A stretch of DNA of 23,383 nt, from assembly GCA_001595885.1 (NCBI GenBank), contig LSSH01000022.1:1-23383 (forward strand). Direction: 5' to 3'. Every line of letters starts with the position of its first letter. Position 1 is the first letter of the stretch. The notes under the pieces were generated by a model that was not told the origin of the DNA, did not search any database, and saw only the letters and a program-made list of their open reading frames with translations. The translations under genes and the position numbers were made by a program. Below are positions 13,854 through 22,307 of the stretch, piece after piece. The stretch comes from Candidatus Proteinoplasmatales archaeon SG8-5. GTDB taxonomy: Archaea > Thermoplasmatota > Thermoplasmata > SG8-5.

Positions 13854-15963
13854 ACTTGACATTGACCAGCGAATCATTGACGTTCTGATCGGCCAGGGGA
13901 TAGAGGAGTTATACCCACCGCAGGAAGAGGCCCTCGGGCCCGTGCTGGACGGCAGGAGCATCGTCGTGGCCGTGCCAACTGCCAGCGGCAAATCCCTCAT
14001 CGCCTACATCGCGGTTTTACAGGCATATTTGGCGGGTAGGAAATCATTGTACGTTGTTCCGCTGAGGGCATTGGCCTCCGAGAAATTTGAGGACTTGAAG
14101 CAGTTCGAAACGTTGGGCATCAAGGTTGCCAAGACGGTCGGCGACTTTGACGCGCCCGAGCAGGAGCTGAGGAACATGGACGTGATCGTGGCCACGTCCG
14201 AGCGCGCTGATTCGCTCCTTCGTCACAGATCGGACTGGATGGACGAGATAGGCGTGGTGGTTGCCGATGAGATACACCTAATCAACGATCCCAACCGCGG
14301 TCCGACGCTCGAGGTCACGCTCGTGCGCCTGAGGGAGCTGAACCCGCAGATGCAGTTCGTGGCCCTGTCAGCCACCATTCGCAACTCGATAGAGCTGGCC
14401 GAATGGCTCGGAGCTGAGCACCTGCAGAGCGATTGGCGGCCCGTGGAGCTCAAGGAGGGCATATTCTTCGACAACGGCATCGGATTTTCAGACGGTTCGG
14501 TCAAGTTCATAGAGGGCAGGAAGGACCCACTGATATCCCTTGTCCTGGACACGGTGGGAGAGGGCGGCCAGGCCCTCGTGTTCGTCAACACCCGCCGGTC
14601 CAGCGAGAGCGTTGCCGAGAGGATATCCAAATCCATCGTCAAGACATTCAACGAAGAAGAGACCCAAAAGATGGCCGAACTGGCCGAGGTTTTCACGACC
14701 TGCGAGGAAGAACCTACCACCATCGGCAACCGACTGGCCAAGTGCATCGAGGGCGGTGCGGCCTTTCACAATGCGGGACTGACAGACAGGCAGAGGAAGC
14801 TCATCGAGGACAACTTCCGTAACCGTAACATCAAGTGCATATCGGCCACGCCGACGCTTGCGGCCGGCATCAACCTGCCGGCAAGGCGTGTTGTGGTCCG
14901 TGACCTGCGGAGGTTCGATGCGGAGTACGGTATGGTGCCCATTCCGGTCCTCGAGATAAAGCAGATGTGCGGACGTGCCGGTCGGCCGCAGTTCGACCCG
15001 TTCGGCGAGGCGGTGCTGATCGCCAAGGGCGAAAGGGACATAGACTTCATCAAGGACCAGTACATACTGGCGGAGACCGAATCCATACGCTCGAAACTGG
15101 GCTCCGAGCCCGCCCTTCGCACCCATGTCCTCGCCACCATAGCCACGGGTTACGCCCGGACCCGCGAGGAGCTGATGGACTTCATCGACCGCACCTTCTT
15201 CGCCTACCAGATGGACGTGTGGACCATCGAGGGCATGATAGACGACATGCTCGGGTTCCTGGAGGAGAATGAGCTAATCACGACCCAGGAGGAGGGGTTC
15301 AGGGCAACGCTCTTCGGCAGCAGGACATCCGACCTTTACATAGATCCCCTCTCGGCGGTCATCCTAAGAGATGCCATTGCGCGGTCGGAAAGTGTGGAGA
15401 CCAACGACCTCTGCCTTCTGCACGCCTGCTGTACGACCCCGGACATGCCCCTCCTTTACCTGAAGAAGAAGGATTACGAGTGGGTGTACGACCTAGCCCA
15501 TGAGAACGTCGGCCACCTACTGATAGAGCCCCCGGACGAAGCATCGGCGGAGATGGAATACTATCTCGCCGCGCTGAAGACTGCAAGCATGCTGATGAGC
15601 TGGATGGACGAGGAGCCGGAGAACGACATAGTGTTGAAGTACGGGATAGGTCCGGGGGACATCAGGAACAGGGTGGAGAACGGTGAGTGGCTCCTTTACT
15701 CCATGAGGGAGATAGCCAGGCTCTTGGGTGACCCTCTGGTCGGCCAGCTCAATCCCCTTGTTCTAAGGGTGCGATATGGGATAAATGAGGAATTGCTGCC
15801 GCTGGTCAAGTTGAGGAACATCGGCAGAAAACGCGCCCGTGCCCTATCTGATGCGGGATTCGGGACTCCCGAGCTGGTGTCAAAGGCGACCCTGGGCGAA
15901 TTGGAATCGTTACCAAGCATCGGAAAACAATTGGCCAGGTCGATTTTGGAACAGGTGAGCTGA
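13834..15963 (+). CDS. hel308: Hel308-type superfamily 2 DNA helicase
   Basis: ATP-dependent 3'-5' DNA helicase that acts at stalled replication forks and in recombination. The 709 residues match the archaeal Hel308/Hjm length. Motifs are YPPQEEAL (Q motif, about 27-34), Walker A PTASGKS at about 48-54, DEIH (Walker B) at about 145-148, SATIRN (motif III), the ISATPTLAAGINLPAR stretch of motif V, and QMCGRAGRP (motif VI). Helix-hairpin-helix sequence lies at the C-terminus (IGRKRARAL and LPSIGKQLARSIL). The ATG at 13834 (another is at 13840) lies inside the end of the surface-protein gene, preceded by GGAAAGAG. The frame is open further upstream, but that part only shadows the membrane anchor of the previous gene. 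The stop is directly abutted by the convergent DUF5611-like gene. Confidence 0.95.
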   Translation: MKMKVNELDIDQRIIDVLIGQGIEELYPPQEEALGPVLDGRSIVVAVPTASGKSLIAYIAVLQAYLAGRKSLYVVPLRALASEKFEDLKQFETLGIKVAKTVGDFDAPEQELRNMDVIVATSERADSLLRHRSDWMDEIGVVVADEIHLINDPNRGPTLEVTLVRLRELNPQMQFVALSATIRNSIELAEWLGAEHLQSDWRPVELKEGIFFDNGIGFSDGSVKFIEGRKDPLISLVLDTVGEGGQALVFVNTRRSSESVAERISKSIVKTFNEEETQKMAELAEVFTTCEEEPTTIGNRLAKCIEGGAAFHNAGLTDRQRKLIEDNFRNRNIKCISATPTLAAGINLPARRVVVRDLRRFDAEYGMVPIPVLEIKQMCGRAGRPQFDPFGEAVLIAKGERDIDFIKDQYILAETESIRSKLGSEPALRTHVLATIATGYARTREELMDFIDRTFFAYQMDVWTIEGMIDDMLGFLEENELITTQEEGFRATLFGSRTSDLYIDPLSAVILRDAIARSESVETNDLCLLHACCTTPDMPLLYLKKKDYEWVYDLAHENVGHLLIEPPDEASAEMEYYLAALKTASMLMSWMDEEPENDIVLKYGIGPGDIRNRVENGEWLLYSMREIARLLGDPLVGQLNPLVLRVRYGINEELLPLVKLRNIGRKRARALSDAGFGTPELVSKATLGELESLPSIGKQLARSILEQVS

Positions 15964-16266
15964 TCACTTATTGGCCCGTTTTCTTCTGTCTTTAGCGCTG
16001 AAACCCGTGGACCTTTCCAGGAACTGGTTGTATTTTCTGATGGTCTCGGTGGCAACCTTATCGTCAACATCCGTGTTCATCTTCGTCTCGACGCACAGCT
16101 TCTTGGTGCCTTCCGACCAGACGATAAGACTCTCAATTGCCCCGAAACTGGTCGTGAGTTTCCCGTCCTTTTTATCGACCTTCTCGAAGATGTCCTTCAT
16201 CAACAGTTCAAGCTTGTCACCCTCGATCTTCTCGAAATGCCCTCTCTTGATGTCGTATTCGTTCAT
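15964..16266 (-). CDS. Small conserved archaeal protein, DUF5611-like
   Basis: 100-residue soluble protein, probably of the euryarchaeal DUF5611 family. The features I recognise are the N-terminal YDIKRGHFEKI, the central FGAIESL segment, TKKLCVETKMN, and a C-terminal IRKYNQFLERSTGFSAKDRR leading to a very basic end. The pattern suggests a small alpha/beta fold. No function is known to me. Its stop codon starts at the base right after the hel308 stop (tail to tail, no spacer). A TATA-like TTTAGAAT at about 16294-16301, roughly 30 nt upstream, suggests a leaderless start. Presence of a real gene is likely; the family name is from memory. Confidence 0.75.
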   Translation of the reverse strand: MNEYDIKRGHFEKIEGDKLELLMKDIFEKVDKKDGKLTTSFGAIESLIVWSEGTKKLCVETKMNTDVDDKVATETIRKYNQFLERSTGFSAKDRRKRANK

Positions 16267-16401
16267 GATTATCGCATTCGTGATGGTTTCGCGATTCTAA
16301 AGAATTGTGGTAAATCATGGGTTTGAAATGTTGTTAAAGTAATCATCAGAATCCAATATACACCTGCAGGAATTCTCCTTTTGAAAATTATGACGAAAAT
16401 G

Positions 16402-16422
16402 TTAAAACCGCGTGAGTTTTAA
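16402..16422. repeat. Palindrome TTAAAAC-N7-GTTTTAA upstream of the aminopeptidase promoter
   Basis: Perfect 7-bp inverted repeat around CGCGTGA, ending about 25 nt before the TATA box of the gene that starts at 16478. Size and position suit a dimeric regulator; the arms are A/T-rich, so chance is possible. Confidence 0.35.
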
Positions 16423-16447
16423 TTTATTGGCCAATTCGTGTCATTTA

Positions 16448-16455
16448 TTATATAT
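16448..16455 (+). promoter_or_regulatory. TATA box of the M29-type aminopeptidase gene
   Basis: TTATATAT centred 27 nt before the ATG at 16478, with no Shine-Dalgarno site between. It predicts a leaderless mRNA and sets the start. Confidence 0.65.
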
Positions 16456-16477
16456 TAGTTGTTCGTTGACGATTTGC

Positions 16478-17503
16478 ATGGGCTTAAGCGGTAGTGGAAA
16501 CAACGGACATCACGATATAAACGGAGACATGATCGCAGGTGCGACGAACGTTCTCAAAACTGTTCTATCACTCGAAAGGGGAGAGGAAATGCTCATAGTC
16601 CTCGACGACAGCAAGAAGGACATTGGCGAGGCCTTTGCCAAGGGCGCCGCGGCATTGGGCGCCAGTACCAACATCTACTCCCTTTCCAAGCACAAGAGGC
16701 CCATCACCGAGGTCCCGGAGGACCTCAGGTCAATGTTCAGGCACCACGAGGTCATTATCAACACCTTCGACACCGACCCCGAAGAAACCCCCTTCCGTGT
16801 CAAGCTCATTTACGAGGAGATAACCTATAACGCGCGGGTGGGCCATGCTCCCGGCATCACCAGGGAGATGATGAAGAACGGCCCGATGCAGGTGGATTAC
16901 GGCGCGATAGTCAAGGACGCCGAGCATCTAATGGCCCTTTTTAAGGACGTCAAGTCCGTTCACATCACCGCTCCCGGAGGAACAGACCTGACGATCGACA
17001 TCGAGGACAGGAAGTTCCATACAGACGTGAGCATCAACAAAGGGGAGTTCGGCAACCTCCCGGCAGGTGAGATATGGTGCGCCCCAGTCGAGGACGGAGC
17101 CAACGGCGTGCTCGTGGTGGACGGAAGCATAGGCGACCTCGGACGGCTTGACGAGGACATCGCGATAAAGATTAAGGACGGTCGCCTGGAATCGATATCA
17201 TGCGAGGACATCGGGCTGGCCAAGAAATTAAGACGGCTGTGCTCGGTCGACGAGATGGCCGGCGTCATCGGGGAGCTGGGCATAGGTCTGAACCCGGGGG
17301 CAAGACTGGTCGGCAACCTGCTGGAGGACGAGAAGGCAGGAGGGACCGCGCACATCGCCTTCGGCAACAATCTAGACATGTCCGGCGGTTCCAATCAATC
17401 CTGCACCCACAGGGACTTTCTGTTCCTGAAGCCGACCTTTACGGCAACCTACAAGGACGGTTCCGAGATGATAATCATCGATTTCGGAGAGGTTGTCCGC
17501 TAA
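16478..17503 (+). CDS. M29-type aminopeptidase (thermophilic aminopeptidase family)
   Basis: Metal-dependent exopeptidase of the M29/AmpS group (COG2309), 341 residues, slightly shorter than bacterial AmpS (about 410). The residues that bind the two metals in AmpS have clear counterparts: Glu198 (AGEIWCAPVEDGANG), Glu266 (GELGIGLNPGA), His292 (GTAHIAFGNN), and His311 and Asp313 (CTHRDFLF). Some relatives, such as NicX, are ring-cleaving dioxygenases, so peptidase activity is probable but not certain. The start at 16478 is set by the TATA box 27 nt upstream. A second ATG at 16529 with GGAGA before it would remove a Gly/Asn/His-rich N-terminus and give the usual family start. The stop codon overlaps the stop of the convergent zinc-ribbon gene. 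Confidence 0.87.
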   Translation: MGLSGSGNNGHHDINGDMIAGATNVLKTVLSLERGEEMLIVLDDSKKDIGEAFAKGAAALGASTNIYSLSKHKRPITEVPEDLRSMFRHHEVIINTFDTDPEETPFRVKLIYEEITYNARVGHAPGITREMMKNGPMQVDYGAIVKDAEHLMALFKDVKSVHITAPGGTDLTIDIEDRKFHTDVSINKGEFGNLPAGEIWCAPVEDGANGVLVVDGSIGDLGRLDEDIAIKIKDGRLESISCEDIGLAKKLRRLCSVDEMAGVIGELGIGLNPGARLVGNLLEDEKAGGTAHIAFGNNLDMSGGSNQSCTHRDFLFLKPTFTATYKDGSEMIIIDFGEVVR

Positions 17504-18312
17504 TCCAACTTGTGACCGCATTTTCTGCAGAACTTATCGTCCGAATCTATGTCAGCCTCACAACCGGGGCAGGCAGTGATGAACTCCAGCTTCTGGCCGC
17601 AGCTTCTGCAGAAGGCATCGTCCGCAGAGACCTCCGCGTCGCATTCTGGGCACACCTGCACCTCCACGACCTCTTCCTCGATCTCATCGGTCTCTTCCTC
17701 ACCGATGAGGCCAACGGTCTCTGAGTCGAGCAAGCGCTCTGCCTTGATGGCAAGGCTCAGGGCCTTTGAGTAATCCTCGGCATCAAAACGCTCCTTTGCC
17801 TGCTTATAATAATCGTACGCCTCCCCGCTCTTCACCCCATTCTTCTCTATGATATCCTTCGCCGAGCTGAGCATGAACTTGGCCTGCATATAGTTCTTGG
17901 GTAGTTTACTGATGTCCACGAGCTCCTCATCATATGTTTCTTCCTCCATTTTCAAACCTCCCTGCGCACGTTGGACTGCCGGTCCAGGCTGGCCGACATC
18001 CCGCTCTCTCTTCGCCCTGATCAATGCGAGTTTCGCGGCCTCGGCCTTATCGATGGCGGTCTGATGATCTCCCATGACCTCATACCTCTTAGCCTCTGTC
18101 AACAGTGTGTTCGCCTCGACCGTGGGAATGCCCTGGTTCGCCAGACTGGTTGAGATGTTCTCCGTGGTCATGATCAGATTGTGGGCCTTATCCGAAAGCG
18201 ATTCTCCCTTTGGGGTCCTTCTGAGCCTCATTTCCTTCTTCCTCCGCCATATGAAACGTGCCAATATCACGGACACGGCGACAATCATCATAATTAGTAG
18301 TATTATTTGCAA
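17500..18312 (-). CDS. Membrane-anchored helical protein with two C-terminal zinc ribbons
   Basis: 270 residues, not a family I can name. An N-terminal transmembrane helix (about 1-22) is followed by a basic stretch (WRRKKEMRLRR), which puts the rest in the cytoplasm. The middle is two helix-rich blocks resembling TPR-like hairpins: about 38-105 (LLTEAKRYEVMGDHQTAIDKAEAAK) and about 140-200 (YYKQAKERFDAEDYSKALSLAIKAERLL). After an acidic linker come two zinc-ribbon half-sites, C221/C224/C235/C238 and C248/C251/C262/C265. The start codon is TTG; the in-frame ATGs at residues 8 and 9 would cut the membrane helix. A TATA-like TTATAAG lies about 30 nt upstream. A scaffold or sensor at the inner membrane face is a guess. 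Confidence 0.82.
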   Translation of the reverse strand: MQIILLIMMIVAVSVILARFIWRRKKEMRLRRTPKGESLSDKAHNLIMTTENISTSLANQGIPTVEANTLLTEAKRYEVMGDHQTAIDKAEAAKLALIRAKRERDVGQPGPAVQRAQGGLKMEEETYDEELVDISKLPKNYMQAKFMLSSAKDIIEKNGVKSGEAYDYYKQAKERFDAEDYSKALSLAIKAERLLDSETVGLIGEEETDEIEEEVVEVQVCPECDAEVSADDAFCRSCGQKLEFITACPGCEADIDSDDKFCRKCGHKLD

Positions 18313-18340
18313 TTTGCTCAGCAGCCGCTCACCCGCCTTT

Positions 18341-18347
18341 GCTTATA
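18341..18347 (-). promoter_or_regulatory. Possible TATA box of the zinc-ribbon gene
   Basis: CTTATAA on the reverse strand, about 30 nt before the TTG ending at 18312. It gives a leader of only a few nt. Confidence 0.4.
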
Positions 18348-18407
18348 AGAGTTAGAGATTATAAAATGGTTTCGCCAGCTTTGATTTGAACGTACCAATG
18401 CGTAACA

Positions 18408-18416
18408 TTTATCTTA
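18408..18416 (+). promoter_or_regulatory. Possible TATA box of tdh
   Basis: TTTATCTTA about 45 nt before the ATG at 18457. The predicted leader of about 20 nt carries the GAGGGGTG site. A 5-bp inverted repeat (GTAAC/GTTAC) flanks it. Confidence 0.4.
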
Positions 18417-18456
18417 ATCCCACCGTTACCCGTTTGTTCTTGAGGGGTGCGGAAAG

Positions 18457-19422
18457 ATGACTTCAAGTGACATGAAGAGGTTATTGGTGATAGGTGCAGT
18501 TGGCCAGATAGGCTCCGAACTGACCATGGAGCTGCGCGCGAGATACGGGAACGACAATGTTGTAGCGATGGGCAGGAAAACCAAGCCGAGCGAGTCGCTC
18601 CTAAACTCGGGCCCGTTCGAATGGGGCAACGTGAACGACCCTGAATCGATAATAGCCGCGATCGAGAAACACGATATCGACACCGTCTATCTGATGGCGG
18701 CGATACTGTCGGCGGTGGGTGAACAGAAGCCCCAGCTGGCCTACGATGTCAACATGAATGGCCTGTACAACATGCTCGAGATAGCCAGGGAGAGGGAATT
18801 GACCCGTATGATGGTTCCGAGCTCCATTGCCGCCTTCGGCCCCGAGACGCCGAAGGACAACACCCCGCAGGAGACCGTGCTCAGGCCCACGACAATGTAC
18901 GGTGTCACTAAGGTCGCGGGGGAGCTGCTGGCCGATTATTACTTCAAGCGCTTCGGAGTGGACGTGCGCGGTCTCAGGTATCCGGGGATTATAAGCAGCG
19001 AGACACTGCCCGGCGGCGGCACCACGGATTACGCGGTCGAGATATTCTACGAGGCCATCAAGAACAAGAGGTACACGTGCTTCGTCCGAGAGGACACAGT
19101 GCTGCCGATGATGTACATGCCCGATTGCATAAACGCCACGATCCAGCTGATGGAAGCCGACCTGGGCAAGCTCAAACACCACTCAGACTTCAACGTGGCC
19201 GCGCTCAGCTTCTCCGCGGGCGAGCTCGCCGAAGAGATCAGGAAGCACATCCCCGGGTTCGAGTGCGCGTACGAGCCGGACTTCAGACAGCAGATAGCCG
19301 ACTCCTGGCCCCGTACAATCGATGACTCTGCAGCAAGGGAGGAATGGGGCTGGCGACCGGAGTACGACCTACCCGGAATGGTCGAGGACATGATCGAGAA
19401 ACTGACTCCTCGATTGACGTGA
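18457..19422 (+). CDS. tdh: L-threonine 3-dehydrogenase, SDR (epimerase-like) type
   Basis: Oxidises L-threonine with NAD to 2-amino-3-ketobutyrate, the first step of threonine breakdown to glycine. The 321 residues belong to the extended SDR/NAD-epimerase superfamily: GAVGQIGSEL at about 13-22 binds the dinucleotide, and Tyr148-x3-Lys152 (MYGVTK) is the catalytic pair. It is threonine dehydrogenase rather than a sugar epimerase because of the stretch LRYPGIIS, then PGGGTTDYAVEIFYEAI, then LPMMYMPD. This closely follows the Thermoplasma volcanium enzyme as I remember it, as does the SWP near the C-terminus. The ATG at 18457 follows GAGGGGTG. The MEMO gene begins 48 nt downstream; no aminoketobutyrate ligase is in the window. 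Confidence 0.9.
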   Translation: MTSSDMKRLLVIGAVGQIGSELTMELRARYGNDNVVAMGRKTKPSESLLNSGPFEWGNVNDPESIIAAIEKHDIDTVYLMAAILSAVGEQKPQLAYDVNMNGLYNMLEIARERELTRMMVPSSIAAFGPETPKDNTPQETVLRPTTMYGVTKVAGELLADYYFKRFGVDVRGLRYPGIISSETLPGGGTTDYAVEIFYEAIKNKRYTCFVREDTVLPMMYMPDCINATIQLMEADLGKLKHHSDFNVAALSFSAGELAEEIRKHIPGFECAYEPDFRQQIADSWPRTIDDSAAREEWGWRPEYDLPGMVEDMIEKLTPRLT

Positions 19423-19470
19423 AAGGACCGCGGCAAAAGGCTTATCAAGAGACAGGCGCATTTCTGCCGG

Positions 19471-20286
19471 ATGAGATACCCGGCAGTTGCAGGGCAGTTT
19501 TACGCCGGTACGGAGTCGGCCCTCAGGAACCAGATAGAGGAATGTTTTGTTAACAGTCTGGGTCCCGGTCATGTCCCTGAACTCAACACCGCAGGCGAGA
19601 GGACGATCAAAGGATTGGTCTCACCCCATGCCGGCTACATGTTCTCCGGTCCTGTGGCCGCCCACGGCTTCGCAGCCCTGGCACAGGACGGTCTTCCAGA
19701 GACCTTCATAGTAATCGGACCGAACCACCAGGGCATGGGCAGCGGCGTGGCGGTCACGACCCACGACTTCGAGACACCTCTGGGCGTCATCGGGACGGAT
19801 AAGGAGCTGGCCAAGGCCCTGCTGAAGGACCTTATCGATGACGACCTCACAGCCCACAAGTTCGAGCACTCGATAGAGGTCCAGGTGCCGTTCATCCAGT
19901 ACTTCTCAAAGTCAGCCAAGTTCGTGCCCATCTGCATGCTGATGCAGGACCATGCCACGGCGGCCAAGGTCGGCAAGGTCGTTGCCGAGGCCATCGAAGG
20001 AAGGGATGTTGTGGTAATAGCCTCCACCGACTTCAGCCATTACGTCTCTCCGGAAAAGGCCGAGCACGACGACATGCTCGCCATTGACCAGATACTGAAA
20101 CTCAACGCCAAGGGCCTCGAGGACACGGTCCGTACAAACAGGATATCCATGTGCGGGTTCGGCCCCGTCATGGCCATGATCGAGGGAGTCCAGGGCTCCA
20201 AGGCCGAGTTGCTGAAGTATGCCACGTCCGGTGATGTGCGGCCTATGGCCGAGGTGGTGGGCTACGGCAGCGCCCTCGTTAAATAG
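19471..20286 (+). CDS. amrB: MEMO1-family protein (AmmeMemoRadiSam system protein B-like)
   Basis: Member of the MEMO family, whose fold is like non-heme iron dioxygenases. In human MEMO1 a two-His/one-Cys site binds metal. The 271 residues match the family length. The likely ligands are His53 (SPHAGYMFSG), His86 (GPNHQG) and Cys228 (ISMCGFGPV). Further family motifs are EHSIEVQVPF at about 132-141 and STDFSHY at about 185-191. The archaeal role is unsettled; the usual AMMECR1 and radical-SAM partners are absent from this window. The ATG at 19471 has no Shine-Dalgarno site. A weak TATA-like GCTTATCA about 27 nt upstream may give a separate, leaderless transcript from tdh. The stop ends 5 nt before the tail of the convergent propeller gene. 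Confidence 0.9.
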   Translation: MRYPAVAGQFYAGTESALRNQIEECFVNSLGPGHVPELNTAGERTIKGLVSPHAGYMFSGPVAAHGFAALAQDGLPETFIVIGPNHQGMGSGVAVTTHDFETPLGVIGTDKELAKALLKDLIDDDLTAHKFEHSIEVQVPFIQYFSKSAKFVPICMLMQDHATAAKVGKVVAEAIEGRDVVVIASTDFSHYVSPEKAEHDDMLAIDQILKLNAKGLEDTVRTNRISMCGFGPVMAMIEGVQGSKAELLKYATSGDVRPMAEVVGYGSALVK

Positions 20287-20291
20287 GCTAT

Positions 20292-22295
20292 TCAATCCTC
20301 GAACGCGATCCGCATCAGACCGCTGAGACCATCGAGGTCATTACCTTTTATAAGCGAATCTGACACAGTGTAAAGCACATCATCGATGTAGAACGACCTC
20401 TTCACCTCGTACTCCGATATGCCGTACCAGTATGTATCCTGCGTCTGACTCGGTTGATGGGTAATCTTACCCTTGTATGTGAATCCCTCTTCGTCAACGT
20501 GTATGACGTAAGCGCCCTCCCAGGTGTAATAACCGTATCGGCTAGGGGTGAACTCGCCCACGACGTCACGTGTTTCATACAATGTTATAGGTATCACCAG
20601 CAGGTTCTTCTCCCTGCTGAAGGTGAAGGCGTGGGGGTCACGAAGGGCCAGGGAATCCGTTCCGCGGTCACCGATGATCATGTGTTTGTCCACCTCGACC
20701 GGGTTATCGACGTCGGTCACGTCGAAGAGGGAAAGCTTGACGCCCTGGAACCTAGCCCACTCGCCGTCGTCCACAGTGTCCTTGCCGAGGCCGATGATGT
20801 GGTTTTCGTCGTAGGGATGCAGATAGTCCGAATAACCAGTTATCTTCAACTCGCCCAGTATCTTGGGATTCTCGGGATTCGCGAGGTCGATGACGAAGAA
20901 GGGGTCCACCTGCCTGAACGTCACCAGGTAACAGCGGTCCCCCATGAACCTTGCCGAGTATATCCTTTCCCCGGGGGCGATATTATCGATCATTCCGGTC
21001 TTATCCAGGTCCTCATCCAATACGAAGAGCTGGTTATTCTCCATCCAGCCGGTTGAACTGGCGATGCGGAAATGACCGTCGTGCTCGTCCATCGAGTATC
21101 TGTTCAAAACATGCCCGGGAACATCACCCGTCGCCGCGTACTCTATGTCCCCCTCATCGATCGAAATCCTGTGGATGATGGTCTTCTCCTCATCGGTCCC
21201 GCCCAAACTATCATCGAAGGTCCATTCATACCACGTATACCTGGTGTGGGTCAGGTATATGTTGTCCTCCGAAACGTATATCGTATCGCCCCTGTCCATG
21301 AGGAGCGTTACGATCTTCGGTTTGACGTAAATATCATTGATGTTAAGGGTCAAGAACGTGTTCAGAACGTAATATCCGTCAGAATCGTCGATGCAATAGA
21401 TGTCATCCGCCGGAACCGGGAGGTCCCCCTCGTGTTCTATGTTGTATATGTTCTGATTTGCGATGAGGTAAAGGTAATCTCCCAGAATGCGAGATGTCGA
21501 GTACTCCCCCAGCGCGCTGGCATTGAAGATCTGAACGGGCTCCGACCTGTCCTTGATGTCGAAGACACGCGCGAACACCATCGGCTCCTCTGAGTAGAGG
21601 TAGGAATCTGAGTAATACCCCCCCTCAAAGTAATAGCCACTCTCTATCAGGACGAGGATGTCACCGACCACATAAATCTCCTCGATATGGCTTTCAGTGA
21701 CCATCTGGCTGACCATCATTGCGGTCTCGACCGGAAAGATATCGAGGATGTACACGGAATTGCGGTCACCCGACACAACGTAGGCGAACTTGGCATCGTT
21801 CTTCACGATATCGCCCTCATCAACGCCCTTTACCTGGACGTTCGTGGTCGAATAATCCCCGCCACCGTATCCTTCTGGTGCGGCGTCCAGTGAAAATCCG
21901 GTGAAGTTCGGTAAAGCATCAATCTCCGGACCTCTCCAGTTAAACACAGTGGAGCCTGAACTCGAATACTGGACGTTATCATACTCGTTGCCGTTGTGTT
22001 CGTTAAGAAACTCATCGAACTCCTCGAAGGATTCGAACTTGGAGACACCCTCCGGCAATTCATCATCGTCCTCGCCTTCGAAGATATCCAGAATCTCGTA
22101 TGTGGCAGTCTCCGTACTTCCCGGGTTTGCCGGGTTGATGATAGTGTGTGGTTGATTGATGACGTATGGTTTCAGTATTAATTTGCCAGTCTGGTCGTCG
22201 CTCAATACCGCAAAGGTCGCGGCGCCGATTATTGCACCCGTCAACATGCACACTACCATTGTCAATCCCCATATCATTTTCTTCTCGTTCTTCAT
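20292..22295 (-). CDS. Secreted or anchored beta-propeller protein (Beta_propel, PF09826-like)
   Basis: 667-residue exported protein. A short basic start and a hydrophobic segment (about 8-30) form a signal peptide or membrane anchor. An acidic, low-complexity region (about 65-110) follows. The conserved block TTNVQVKGVDEGDIVKND (about 150-167) opens the propeller domain of PF09826, which fills the rest. Inner repeats have the form of a binding or state term (YVVGDILVLIESG, YLIANQNIY). No enzyme motif is visible. The ATG ending at 22295 has an AGGTGAT site, and the gene follows the two-helix membrane protein by 12 nt. An internal TATA box with paired 11-bp repeats upstream suggests it can also be transcribed alone. 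Confidence 0.88.
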   Translation of the reverse strand: MKNEKKMIWGLTMVVCMLTGAIIGAATFAVLSDDQTGKLILKPYVINQPHTIINPANPGSTETATYEILDIFEGEDDDELPEGVSKFESFEEFDEFLNEHNGNEYDNVQYSSSGSTVFNWRGPEIDALPNFTGFSLDAAPEGYGGGDYSTTNVQVKGVDEGDIVKNDAKFAYVVSGDRNSVYILDIFPVETAMMVSQMVTESHIEEIYVVGDILVLIESGYYFEGGYYSDSYLYSEEPMVFARVFDIKDRSEPVQIFNASALGEYSTSRILGDYLYLIANQNIYNIEHEGDLPVPADDIYCIDDSDGYYVLNTFLTLNINDIYVKPKIVTLLMDRGDTIYVSEDNIYLTHTRYTWYEWTFDDSLGGTDEEKTIIHRISIDEGDIEYAATGDVPGHVLNRYSMDEHDGHFRIASSTGWMENNQLFVLDEDLDKTGMIDNIAPGERIYSARFMGDRCYLVTFRQVDPFFVIDLANPENPKILGELKITGYSDYLHPYDENHIIGLGKDTVDDGEWARFQGVKLSLFDVTDVDNPVEVDKHMIIGDRGTDSLALRDPHAFTFSREKNLLVIPITLYETRDVVGEFTPSRYGYYTWEGAYVIHVDEEGFTYKGKITHQPSQTQDTYWYGISEYEVKRSFYIDDVLYTVSDSLIKGNDLDGLSGLMRIAFED

Positions 22296-22307
22296 CCTAT
22301 CACCTGA

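Noticed and set aside
14488..15126. Minus-strand open frame of 212 codons
   Set aside because: It is antisense to the conserved helicase motifs of hel308 and arises from GC-rich codon use.
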